From the NCBI GenBank assembly GCA_032173965.1, contig CM063292.1:2308001-2372000 (forward strand): 64,000 bases of DNA. Direction: 5' to 3'. Of this stretch, positions 1-11,235 are shown piece by piece. Source of the DNA: Sitta carolinensis (Eukaryota; Chordata; Aves; Passeriformes; Sittidae). Positions within the stretch are counted from its first letter, which is position 1; each line of letters opens with the position of its first letter. The notes below the pieces were generated by a model. It searched no databases and had not been told where the DNA came from. It worked only from the letters and a program-made list of their open reading frames with translations. A program made the position numbers and the translations under genes.

Positions 1-3000
1 CCTTCTGTGCTTGTTTAGACCAGCTACAGACCTGGGGGTCTCCTAGGCTGTGGCAGAGCATCCAAAAATCCACTTTACCTCCAGGTTCCACATGCCATGA
101 GGCAGTACAGAGGAGAGGGGGTGACCTCCCTTCTTTTCACCCCAAAACCCCTCTGAGAAGCAGAGACATGTCATCATCTCAGGCATGGTCCAACCCTTGG
201 CTTGATTTCCCTCATCCCAGGGACAGGAACTTCTGCCTGGGGATGGGGAGGGGAGGAGGGAGCAGATCCCTCCTGGCAAAGGCAGTGGCTGCCACAGAGC
301 CCTCACAGCTCCCTTCACTGCAGGTGTGTGTTTATTGCTTCCTGCAGGGAAGGGCTGCAGCTGGGATCTGTTTGCTCAGGACCTCATGGCCTCAGCTGCC
401 CCCTCTGCCTCAGCCTGCCTGGAATCCTGCAGGAGGGATAAATCCTGGCAAAGGTGTCCTGGCACAGCCTGTGAGCTGCTTCACCAGGGGACCCACCTTG
501 TTTTGGGGGCTGGTCGCCTTCTGAGGGGAGGAAGCTGTCCAGGGCACTCCATGATCTTCATCCAGCTGTTCCTGGGAGTGACTGGAATGGTCTGAAACAT
601 TGAGCAGTGCCAACAATGGTCTGAAAAATTGAGCCACGGTGTTCTTCAGCATAAGAAACCCTCTTTCCCACTTCCTCAATGGCTGGACAGTTCTTCTTGA
701 GCATTTGCTTTCTGCTGAGGGTTGGGATTTTTCCTTCTCTCAGGGAGTTTTGTCCCATCTGTTGCTAAGCAAAAATAATGGTATTTAAGAGACGAAAGAA
801 ATGGCCAAGGTGGGCGAAGGGCGCTGGCTACTCTCTTACCTGTGGTCTTCTCTTTGGAAAGGCAAAGATAATTTGATTAATTTGAGATTTTGGCAGGGGC
901 TGGGCTTGGCTCCTCTTGCTCTCGGCATCTGAGGGGAGACAGGCTGTGGTCGCTGTGGGGAGAATTCGCCACCACTGCAGGATTCTGTCTCCTAATGTCC
1001 TCCCTACCACGAGTGAGGCTCTGCTCGTGGAAGCAGTCATTGCACTGGGACCTTATTAACACAACCTCACTAGAAAGGACCCTCCCTGTCCACTCGGGTG
1101 CCTCAGGGGAGAACCTGAGCTGTTTTCCCCTCCAGGGGAGCTCTCCTGCTCATGCTCAGGAGCCCGGCTGCCGCCACCCAGCACTCCACTCTAGGTTTTT
1201 CACCACCCTGCCTGCTGGCACACCCTGCGGCTCCTGCTGCAGCTGCAGAGCCTCAGACACATCTCATTCCCGCCCTCCCAGCCACCATTCCCAGGTTCCT
1301 GCCTCTCACCCCGCCTGCCATCACTGCATGCGGTGGGGACAGGCGCCACAGCGCCTCCTGCCGGCTCGGAGGGCTCAGCGCGCCCCGCCGGGAGCCAGCA
1401 GCGCCCCCGGCTGCTGGGAGTGGAACTGCAGCGAAGGGCCGAGGCTGTGGTTGGGTTTCGGCTTTTTTTGTTCTTTGTTTGCCTTTTTATCCACACCAGT
1501 AAAGAGCTGTTATTCCTTTTCCCCTTATCTTGGCCTGAAAGCATCTTAGTTTCAATGTTATAAGAATTCTGAGGGAAGGGGGTTATGGGGTTTTTTTTTC
1601 CATTCCAAGCAAGGTTGCTGCCTTCCTTGGCAGACACCTGTCCTTCTAAACAAGATGCTTTCCCAGGAGTGGTGTCCACCCATCAGATGGTCCATGAGGC
1701 AAAACATCCAGCAGAACACACCTGGACAAGGCTGGCAAGGAGCTGTGCTCGCTCCTCCAGCCTCTCTGTGGTTCCTGTCCTTCCCAGTGCTGGTGGTGCT
1801 GGTGGGCTCTGGGCTGATGAGGACCTTGAGTTTCTCTATTCCAGTGAACTGCTCTCTGCTCTTCTGCCAAAACCAAAGCATTTCCAAACTGCTCTGGTGC
1901 TCCTTAGCCAAGTGGGATCATGTCCATTCACCTAGATGAGCAGGGGACCAGTGAGAGAAGGGAACTGGGACCAGCAAGGAAAAGGTGGAAAGAGCTGGCA
2001 TGAAAGTGAGGAGTAAGTCTGAAGTGAAAGCTTGGGGGGCTGAGGGCACGTCTGGGGATGCTTTTCTCCAGAGACAAGGGATATTTTGGAGGATGCTGGG
2101 TGGATTGGGATGTATGGTTGAATCCATGGACTCTGTGGTGAGCACCACCACCACAACCAGAGTCAGCAGGTCCCCACCAGAGCTACCTGGGAGGTGGGAG
2201 AGTGGTGGGAATGAAAGGGACGTCTCTGCTGGGAGAAACACCTGGGGCAGGAAGGAGGATGCAGTCTGGTTGTAGCTGCCTGGGAACCTCTTGGGCTCTG
2301 GAACTTTTTCCTGACGAGGCCCCACAAATCCCACGGTGGGATCTTGGCTCTGGATGCACAGAATAACGTATGGATCCAATAGAGCACAAGCCCTGCTTGT
2401 CAGAGCAGCTGCTGGGCTCCAGCAGATGCAAAGTTTCGAGGAAATTGTGGTTTCTCCATGTGTCTCTAAACGACAGATCCAAACGGGGTCCTTCTCCTCC
2501 ACCTCCTGCTCTCACTGGGAGGTAGCAGGACAGCAGGATGCTCCTCTCCCTGCTTTCCTCCTTTGGAAGGGATGCAGGAGGGGCTGTGATTCCCCTGGGG
2601 AGTTGTGCTAGTGGAAGAATAAACCCCTGTGTATTTGGAGAGCAAAGCTGTTGGCGGCAGCCGGCCCCAGCATCCCCACGCAGGTAACTGTGCCCAGGGA
2701 TCATTGCTGGGCCTGTTTTCAATTAAAAACTGATTTGCTGCAGCACTTTGCTGACCTTCAGCCTGTCAGGCTGCTGCTCTGCAGGGAATCAGCCCTGCTC
2801 CCCACCTCCCTCCCTCCCTGCTCTTGTTTCCTTCCCCCATGCCCGAGATAACTCCCTGTCTTGCTCTGTCATCATGTCTTTATCTTAACCCTCCAGATTT
2901 TTCCCTTCCCCAGCGAGCTGGGTGATTTCTTAATGCTTATTGACAGGGGTTTGTGAGCACGATATAGGATGTGGGAGTAGGGCACAGAGGAACCTGGTGC

Positions 3001-3080
3001 TCCTGGTGGCAGGAGGGGGCACGCACATACAACACCCTGGGCTCTCCTGACAAACCCACGGCTGTGCCCACACCCAGCAC
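1..3080. other. No gene seen; unique noncoding sequence
   Basis: Open frames here are short, overlap on both strands and lack domain-like composition. I see no CpG island, no convincing exon with paired splice sites and no recognisable transposon. A good splice donor (CAG then GTAACT) lies near 2,682, but no matching coding frame or upstream acceptor stands out. Confidence 0.5.
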
Positions 3081-3300
3081 CTGCATAACCAGGATCCCAG
3101 GGGATCCTCCTTCCCCAGAGTCCTGAGACATCTCCCATTCCCATAGCCTGATGCTGCTGCATAACCACAATCCCAAGGGATCCTCCTTCCCCAGAGTCCT
3201 GAGACATTTCCCATCCCAAATTTGTGCCAGTGCTGCTGCTACATAACCAAGGTCCCACGAGATTCCCCTTTCCTGGTGCTCTTGAGGCATCTTCCCACTG
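3081..3300. repeat. Tandem repeat, about 76-80 bp unit, 2.7 copies
   Basis: Three successive copies start with the same CATAACC phrase near 3,083, 3,159 and 3,240. Copies 1 and 2 share the stretch GATCCTCCTTCCCCAGAGTC almost exactly and both continue into CCTGAGACAT. Copy 3 has diverged. The repeat leaves frames open on the minus strand that translate to repeated WGRRIPW-like peptides, which are artefacts of the repeat. Confidence 0.75.
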
Positions 3301-4780
3301 CTCACAGAGCATCCTTCCTCCCCGTGTGCCTTGGAGCTCTCAAGGCCGTGGCGTGGGCAGGAATTGCCAGGCAGGCTCTGGCTCAGCAGCTCTGGTGCCA
3401 AGGCTAGGGACCCGCAGGCAGGGCAGCTTTGGCCGGGCCCTCTGCCAGTGCTGGGACTGCAACGACAGCTTTGGATTTAGCAATCTGCAGACTTTGCCTT
3501 CTGGATGCCAGCCTCCCAGTACCTCCTATGGATTTGCTTATGAGAGGGAAAATTATGGAACTTTGGAGTGAGGGAGGGAGGAGGGAGTTACCTGTTGGGA
3601 TGGGCACCTTCTGCCTGGGGATGGAGATGGGGGTGGGAGGCAGCTTGACTTCAGGGCAGGCTTTAATCCCCTGGGGGTGGAGATTGCATCTCTACCCTGG
3701 AGATTTGATTTATTTCCTGGAGATTGGATTTATTTCCTGCACGGAAGGCATCGCCCAGCTGGGCTGAGTGTCTCTGCAGGCTCAGCTAGCAGCAGCAGCG
3801 TCTGTAAGGAAAAGCCTTAAGTGAAAGATAACAGGGATCTGGGACCAGAAAGGCTCTTTGCCAGCCGGGGGGATGGAACAGCCACACACGGGGCTGCCGA
3901 GGCGGTGGCAGCCGGGCTGAGCACGGGCACGCTCAGCACACGTGTGGCAGCAAGGGACAGCGGTGTCCCGGCCAGCCCGGGGGGAGCCCCCGGGGGGGAG
4001 CCGGGCTGTCCCCGCTCCCCTGTCCCTGGACCAGCAGAGGCAACAGTGACCTTTGCAACCGCCTTGTCCCCAAAAAAATCACCCTCCCTGCACCTGGGAG
4101 GCTGGGCTGGCGCACCCCGGCTGCGGGGGGCGCGGGGGTCCCATGGTCCTTTCCTGGGAACACCTGGCCTGCTCGCAGCATCTGCTGTGCAAAGTGTTGG
4201 CACCTGGAGTGGTGACTCCATCGATGGAGTGACAGTTCCCACCTTGGAGCCCATCCAGGGGAAGGAACAGTCACCCCAAAGTGGGAATGATGGCTCTGAG
4301 GTGGGACCCCATCAATGAGCTTCGAGGTGGGAATCGCCATCCCATTAATGAGCTCCAATGAGGGCTATAAACCAGGGAGAGCTGCTCTGGGCCCAAATTT
4401 TGGGCCTGAGCAAGGCCTGGAGCTGCCTCCAAGGGTGATGGCATGACCAGCAGCAGAGCTGCTGTGTTTCCTAGCCCGTGGACACAATTGCAGGTATCAA
4501 CCACTCTAGGACTGATGAAAAGTGCTTGGGTGCTGCCTTGAAGCCCAAGGAGCAACCCCGATGTTTTGGGAGGGAAAACGTGCTGGGCTGGGCCGTGGGC
4601 TGTGGATCTGGAGGGATAACCCTTGCAGAGGTGCTGGAGAAGGGCTGGACCGTGAGAGATGGGAGCAGCCAGAGCCCTGCTCAGATATAATTCGGGAGGC
4701 TGCAGCAGGATGAGCGCTGAGGGACCTGGAAACCCAGACAAGATGTGAACCATCACCCCCAACCCTCAGCGGCCAGCCCC
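3300..4780. other. No gene seen; GC-rich patch at 3,830-4,150
   Basis: Mostly unique sequence. The part from about 3,830 to 4,150 is CpG-richer than its surroundings, but it has no clear donor or coding frame. I see nothing else that I can support. Confidence 0.4.
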
Positions 4781-5345
4781 GCTGCAATTAGCCTCCTGAA
4801 CCCGCCAGAGGGCTGAAAGCCGCAATTCTCCTTCTGGAATAGCTCTGCTCCCTCGACCTGCGCCAAGGTCACACCCAGCGCGGTCGTTAGCGCCGCATCG
4901 ACCGCACATTAACGCCCCGAGGTGCCGGGAGCGGCCGGGCAGCCCCGGCCCTGCCAGCCCGGCGGTGGGCGACCCTTCGATCCCCCCGCAGACGGCAGAG
5001 CCGATCCATTCGCCGAAATGAATGGGAAATGCTTGAAAGGCTAAACCTCAAATGAGGTATTGACTATCTGCCGAGCCGGGCAGCGCTACCTGCCGCAAGC
5101 TGAGCCCTGCTGCCGTCGCTCTGCGTGTGCCCGGAGCCGCTGGATCGCCCGGTTGTGCCAAAGGGTTGCTGCTGGCATCCCGGGCTAGGGATGCTGGAGC
5201 AGGGACCACTTTGGGATCAGGTTTTCCAGGGAGCCGGAGCCTTCGGTGGGGCTGAGCTCCAAGGCGAGACAGTAGGGCTGAAATCCTGCCGTCACGCTTG
5301 GGTTAATATTAAACCATTAAATGTGCTCAGCTCTTAATAGAGGGG
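4780..5345. promoter_or_regulatory. Candidate conserved noncoding element
   Basis: AT-richer blocks with homeodomain-like cores (CAATTAG, CATTAACG, AATATTAAACCATTAAATG) sit in a GC-rich background. A stretch near 4,802 (CCGCCAGAGGGCTG) resembles a CTCF-type core. The regulatory role is inferred from composition only, and conservation was not tested. Confidence 0.3.
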
Positions 5346-5462
5346 CTGGTTGGAGTCTTAACCCTGTGTTTGCTGGCAGCTGCTGAGTGTCCGCCTCTCC
5401 TCTGCCAGGGATGGCAGTCCTGCTTTGCATGTTCTCCACGCCGAGGTGTTTGCACTGCAGGC

Positions 5463-5614
5463 TATTTTTATTTTTATTTTATTTTATTTTATTTTATTTT
5501 ATTTTTAATTTTTTTTTTATTTTATGCTTTATTTTTTATTAATTTTTATTTTATTTTATTTTATAACTCATTTTTAAATTATTTTATTTTATTTTATTTT
5601 ATTTCATTTCATTT
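5463..5614. repeat. ATTTT-type simple repeat, about 150 bp
   Basis: An almost pure run of TTTTA pentamers with a few interruptions (T10, TTAATT, TTTCA). It is low complexity. Any open frame crossing it encodes only F/I/Y/L strings and is not a gene. Confidence 0.95.
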
Positions 5615-5684
5615 TCCACCCCCTCCAGATATTCTCCTGCCCTCTTCCCCAAACCCAAACCCAAGGCCACCCCGCCAAATATGT

Positions 5685-5960
5685 TTTTAAAAGTCTATTC
5701 ATTCGAAATCCCATGGTACTCTGCAAAAATGGTGTTTGAACAAACTCGAAATCATACTTTAAAGAAAACACAGCTGTTTAATTACAGCCTGCATGCAAAG
5801 CAGCCTCCATCATGTGAGTGGAGGAGCTGGGTGCTGACTGTGTGTTTGGCCTCTGATCCCCTTTAATCTCTGCAGTCAAAGGATTTTGGTTTGATTTCCT
5901 TTTATTTCCCCACCCGCCTTGGAATCTGCAACCAATTTGTTGTTGTTGTTTGGGAAATAA
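5685..5960. promoter_or_regulatory. Candidate conserved noncoding element
   Basis: An AT-rich island of non-repetitive sequence with homeobox-type TTTAATTACA and TCF/LEF-like cores (CAAAGGATTTTGG, GTTTGATTTCC). It directly follows the ATTTT repeat but is clearly unique sequence. An enhancer role is inferred, not shown. Confidence 0.33.
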
Positions 5961-7114
5961 ACCCCGGGGAAAAGGTCTGGATCCGGCACAGCCGGGCTCG
6001 CACCGGCTCTTGCCGTGCCGCCTCCTGGTTACCCCAGCGCCAAGAAAAAAATCTGTTTTCCCTTTGCCCATCCTGCTCTGCTTTTTTTGGCCCGTCTCTC
6101 TCCCGCCCCGGAGGAGCCGATGACTTTCGCATCTGCTGCCGCATCTGTTTTCCCCATCGGGTCCGAGTGTGCCGATAACTTCAGCTGGGAATGGGAACCC
6201 ACCTGAGCCAGGGCCGGGGGGGGATAAAACCTTCCTCCGGGAGTCCCTCGCTCCGGGAGGAATCGAGTGTGAAAAACAGGGGGGGGTTGTGAATGGTTGG
6301 GTGATCCCCTGGGGCTTGGAGTCCTTCAGAGGTGAAAAACCCAACCTCGGATTTTAGGCAGTGACAAGAAGATAGGGATGCCAGTTGCACAGCCTCCTTC
6401 CACATCGTATTTTTGGGATGGGGAGCCTGGTTTTGGGGTTTTTTTTGGGACGGTGAGGCTAGCAGGCGGCTTGGCTGGTGAGGACGCACAGATGTTGCTG
6501 CAGGCTGCAGCCCCAGGTTCATCCTGGTGCGAATCCAGCGCTTCCAGGCTCTGCCTGAGGGGGATCCAACAGCAGCGAGCAACAAGGCAAATAACCCCTG
6601 GCCCTGGATGAAAGCACAGAGCTCCAGGCAAGCCCTGGTTTGCATCGCTGAGGGGTGGCCGGGGGCTGTCCCCGAGCTGCAGTGGCAGGGGTTGGTGTCC
6701 CAGGGTATTGCTGGCTGCGGACCAGGACCACCAGGGCAGCAGTCGAGCCCCCTGGCTCCGGCAGTCAGTTGTTCATGCAAACAAGACGTGGGCAAGGTGG
6801 GAGGGTGAGTGTCCTCGCGGTGTCTGGGGTCACCAGCTGTTGGGACAGTGAGTTATGTCTCCTCGGGCTGGTTTGTTTCCCTGACGTGACCCTGGGATAA
6901 CTTTGGCCAGGCTTCACACGATCCCAACCTTTCCCTGCTCCTCTCCTTGCCCTGCTGAGCTTTATCCCGTGCCTCCAGCTCCTGCCTGGACCCTGCACCC
7001 TCCAGGGGCTTCAGGCTGTGCTCAGCTCCAGTCTCCAGCTTTGATTCCCCCTTGGAGGCTGCACCAGCCTTTCATTCCTCTCTCCTCCGCCGTGCCCGGT
7101 GCCATGAGCCTTTC

Positions 7115-7345
7115 CAGGCGAACATTAAAGCCTTTGTCTGGTTGGGAGTGCGGAGCAGACCATTTAGGAGGAATTAGTGGTTACATTGAAAGGGGAAAAT
7201 AAGGGCTCCTGGGTTAAATGCACTTTAAATGTCTTAATAATTGCAATTGGCCAACTCGTTCCTCCCCGGAGCCAAAAGCCTGTAATATGGGAAGCTTTAC
7301 TCTAATCAAGAGCAGCACTGATACCTTATGTAGGAAGCCACATAG
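7115..7345. promoter_or_regulatory. Candidate conserved noncoding element
   Basis: About 230 bp of unique AT-rich DNA containing CATTAAAGCC, CTTTAAATGTC, AATTGCAATTGGCC (a CCAAT-like site on the minus strand) and TCTAATCAAG. The density of homeodomain-like and TCF-like cores, with no open frame, suggests an enhancer. Conservation is untested. Confidence 0.35.
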
Positions 7346-7435
7346 GATGGAGGGAATTATTTCTCAGCGCTGCCTGTCTGTCATTCCCCAGCTCCCGGCC
7401 GGCCCCTCCGGACCCGCCGGTCACCGGCACAGCCG

Positions 7436-7550
7436 GGATGGCTTTGGGGTGGCTCTGGGCTGACTTTGGGGTGGCTTTGGGGGGTTCTGGGATGGCTCTG
7501 GGCTGGCTTTGGGGGGGTTCTGGGATGGCTCTGGGCTGGCTGCGAGCCCC
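7436..7550. repeat. Short minisatellite, about 33 bp unit
   Basis: The phrase TTCTGGGATGGCTCTGGGCT occurs at 7,485 and again at 7,518, with a degenerate copy before them. The unit has no stop in several frames, so it yields WLWGGSGMALGW-like peptides that are not a protein. Confidence 0.75.
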
Positions 7551-7794
7551 CCCTGTCCCAGGTGCTGTGTCTGGGGGTTGCAGCCGCGCTCTCTGCTCCC
7601 AGCGAGGGTGGCCTCGCCTGTCCCAGTGCCACCCCCCCGGTTGTCCCCCTGCCCGGGCAGCCCCGCGGAGCCCCGGCAGCCGCCGCGCTGCTGGCGGGCA
7701 GCCCGTCAGTGCCATCCAGGTGGCTGGCTGAGCCCCCGTGCAGACACAGCCCGGCTCCCTGGCTCCAGCAGCCGCGCAACCACGTCATCCATCA

Positions 7795-8075
7795 GCGATG
7801 ACAAGCTCCTTTTGCAAGGAGCCTTTGTTGGCACCCGGTGCCGAGCCAAGCAAGGGGGGAAAATCAGGCTCGCTGGCTTGCGGCAGACCTCCAAGGCGAG
7901 AGCATCGGCCCCGGCAAGGAGCAGCCCCCTCCCTGCCAGCAGCCGGGGGAGGGAGGTTAAAAGGTGCAGCTTGGAGGAGGTTAAAAGCAAAGCAGCTTTT
8001 AATTTATAACGTGGCCGAAAGAGAAATGGTAGCCAAAAAAGATAAAGATGCTGGAATAGCTGGAATTCTCCAGCC
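7795..8075. promoter_or_regulatory. Candidate conserved noncoding element
   Basis: Unique AT-leaning sequence with GCTTTTAATTTATAAC near 7,995 and AAAGATAAAGATG near 8,038 (GATA-like and TCF-like cores). No exon signal is apparent. Function is inferred from composition. Confidence 0.25.
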
Positions 8076-10150
8076 GCCGCGACTCCGAAGGGTAAAGCCA
8101 CTGGAATGTGCGTGTGTGGCGGGTGGGGGTTCTGCTCTGTGCCCCTCGGGGTGTCCCCCACATCCCCCCTGTGAGAGCAGGGGAGCAGCAGAGGCAGGAG
8201 GGGTGGAGGTGGTGATGCCCGAGGGTGCCTTTGGTGCAGCTCTGTCAGGATTGGGATTGTGGGGTGCAAGTCTGCCCCTGCTGCCAGCCCCCCCCGGCTG
8301 CTTTTGGAGCCCAATTGGACCTGCTGCCACCGTACCTGGGTGAGGGCAGGCTCAGAGGTGCTTCCAGGGCAGGGCTGGGGGCCAAAGCGCCTCCGTGTTT
8401 GGGCTCAGGGTTTGGCTCGGGATTTCTGAGCAGCACAGCTAAAACTGAACGGCTGCCCGAGGAGGAGGAGGTTGCTCCTGCCCTGGAAAGCAGAGTGAGC
8501 AGGGGCTGCCCCCCAGCCAGCACCCCTGGGTGCACCCCCACGGGCAACGTGGGTGGTGGAGAAGGGGTGCAAGCCAGAGGGGAGGTCTGCTCTTCCAGAC
8601 GGGCCATAAGGCTGGGTCTGCCCTTTTGCAAGGTCTTTTGCAGCTCGGGTTTCTCGGATCTGGGTAACCTTCAAGCAAGGCTGGCCTTTAGCACCTGGCT
8701 GCATCGCTCAGGGCTCGGGCCACCGGCCCATGACGGGGACGAGCCCGCTCCCCATCTGCTCCCTTCCCTCTCCCCAGCCACTCACAATAGCCCATTCACA
8801 AATCCACCCCTGCTTTTGGAAGAGAGCAGGAGGAGGGAAACAACCATCAAACCCTGTCTAGATGGGGAAACACCCCCAAAAATGAGTGGGAGTGCTCCAT
8901 CCCCGCACTTGCAGGGATGAGGCAAAACTCATCCCAGCTCCAGGGGTGACTCCTCTGTCGGGGAGCCTTGAGATAGAGCTGGTGATGCCTGTGCCACCTT
9001 CCCGTGCTGTGCCATCTGCTCCATGCTGGGAAAGCTGGCTGGAGCTTTTGCTTTGGGGTCCAGCAGAGGACAGACACCCCCAGCACAGCCCGGCAGAGCA
9101 GCACTGCCCTGAGGATGCTCGGCGGCAGCCGTGCGTGTCCTGACTCCCTCCTGGAGAATCCACGAGTCCCCCCTGCCCTGGCAGCACCTCCAGCTGTGGG
9201 GCAGGGGGGAGAAGGGGCTGCTGGAACTGTGCAGAGTGCAGGGCCTGGCTGTGGAGTGGCCCCTGGCAGAACAAGGTGTCCCTGTGTGGCTCTGGCAGCG
9301 CGCACGGGCGCGGCTCGGCCGCAGACACTGCTCGAGTGTCTGGGAGCAGCTCCGGAGGGACCCAGCCTGGATGTCCCCGCCCAGGCCCCTGGGCTGGAGC
9401 CGGGGCAGGTCTGAGCCTCCTGCCCTGGCCTCGCCAGCTCTGCCTGCACGGATGGATGCCCTGACCCACTTATTGGCTCTTTGCTATTGTGAACTCCAGC
9501 CAGGCATGAAAACCAGAGCTGGGGCTGCCTGCATGGAGATGGGGAACTTTTGGGGTTTGTTTTCCATGCAGGTTTACAGGGAGAGCCTTCCCAGCCCTTC
9601 CCCAAGCAGTATAAAACCACCCAGGGCATCCCGGGTGGTGTCAACAGAGCCAGGCTGAGTTGCTGACACTTATTTCAGCTCCCTGGTTTCTCCTTTCCAT
9701 GGTTCATTTTCCTTCCCTTCATCTGGGAGATGGGACAAGAGGCTTCCTTGATTTTTTCCATGGTGTTTGTAACAGCAAATCTGTGGTCGCTTAATGGGAA
9801 CAGCGTTCAAGCAATGGAGTTTATTTGTTGCTGCACCCCCAGGGCTGCCAGGCATCTCTTCTCAATGGGATTGGAGCAAAATCCAAGATAGGCAGCCAAA
9901 TTATCCATGTTTTGTTTGTGTGGCGAGGGGCAGCAGCTCTTGGGATGGCACAACCCTTCTGTTGGGATGGAAAAGCCAGGGATGCTTCCTCTCTAGGGTG
10001 AAAAAGTCCCATTTTCCAGTGTCTACGGGGAAACCTGAGGAGATGTGTGTGTATTTTTCCCCTCTTCTCTTCCACCCTTGCATAGACACAGTTTCCAGCA
10101 TCCCTATGGCCAGAGAGGAGCCCCATCCCATCTCCTGTCCAGATCCCAGC
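8076..10150. other. No gene seen
   Basis: Long overlapping frames on both strands (for example 265 codons on the minus strand at 8,847-9,644) reflect GC content. None shows a domain, a conserved-looking composition or bounding splice sites. I see no transposon. Confidence 0.4.
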
Positions 10151-10159
10151 TGAGGTCTG

Positions 10160-11235
10160 CCTGCCTGCTTTTATCCCAGGCTTTAATACAAATAATATTC
10201 CAAGAGTGCCCCAACTTCCCTGCTCCTTGCTGCACCTTCCTTATTTACTTTGAGTTATTTAGAGGGAAAAAGAAGTAAAACGAGGGCTGAGCCCTCCCCC
10301 ATCCCCTCTGCTGCACAATTAGTGCTACAGCAAACACGTTAATGCCATCCCTGGAACAGGAACTACTCCAGCCGCTGGCCTGGGAAACAAAAGGGATTTT
10401 TTTTTCCCCCCATGGCTTTATTGTTATGGGAATACCCCGTGCCCCGGCTCAACGCCACCTCAGGCAGATGTTGTCAGCCTGAAAATCCCACCTCCAGAAA
10501 TCCCATTCCTCTTGCTCCCACTCTTCCCTCGTGCTCCTTCCTCTCACCACCGTGGAGGGTCAGCCCTGGTGAGTGGGATGAGGATGGAGCTCCTTCCTCC
10601 TGCATCATCCTGAACAGGAGCACACACCAGAGGGAATCTCCGTGGATAAGCCAGGGAAGTGGTGATGGGGAGGGTTGTTTTCCCTGCGAGAAGCTGCTTT
10701 GCTGCTGAAAAAGCTGCTTTATTTTACCCAAGGTAAGTCCCACCCGAGAGCTTCCCCGCAGCAAAAGCTCCAGCTGCTCTAAACCCAGCAGGTCCGCCCA
10801 GGAGGGTGCCCGTGGCCCAGCACGGGGAGTTATTTCATCATAAAATTAAAGCAGCTCCTCTCTCTGCTCTGCTTTCACCCCGAGACTCAGCAGACACCGC
10901 TGAGCTTTTCCCAGCTCGTTAAGCTCAAGCCTAAGCTTTGAAATGGCAGCGCTGTCCCTGCGCTGGGACACCGGGTAAAAATAACGCCGGGGGATGAAAG
11001 AGGATTTGCCATTTTTAGTTGAACTGCTGGAAGTTCTGCTTTTTGGCAAGTCATCAGGGCACTGCAAGGGGGGCTGCTGCCGTGGTTCCCACCCCGTGTG
11101 GCTCTTGGCTTCAGTGTGGTGGAGACCTCAAGAGCGTGGAGCTGCTTTAGCTAAAGAGAGCGGCTTTGCCAGATGGGAAATGTGTTGTTGTGCAGCCTAT
11201 GTTAAATAATTTTTAACCTAGAAGCCATTAACAAA
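10160..11235. promoter_or_regulatory. Cluster of AT-rich islands; one strong splice donor
   Basis: Islands at 10,160-10,345 (TAATACAAATAATATTCC, ACAATTAGTGC), 10,830-11,000 (CATAAAATTAAAGC) and 11,190-11,235 (TTAAATAATTTTTAACC) look like noncoding regulatory elements. A perfect donor (AAG then GTAAGT) at about 10,732 follows a short stretch bounded upstream by TTTTCCCTGCGAG. It could be a small untranslated exon, but no frame supports coding. Confidence 0.25.

Noticed and set aside
5370..5690. 106-codon frame across the ATTTT repeat
   Set aside because: Translation of a simple repeat.
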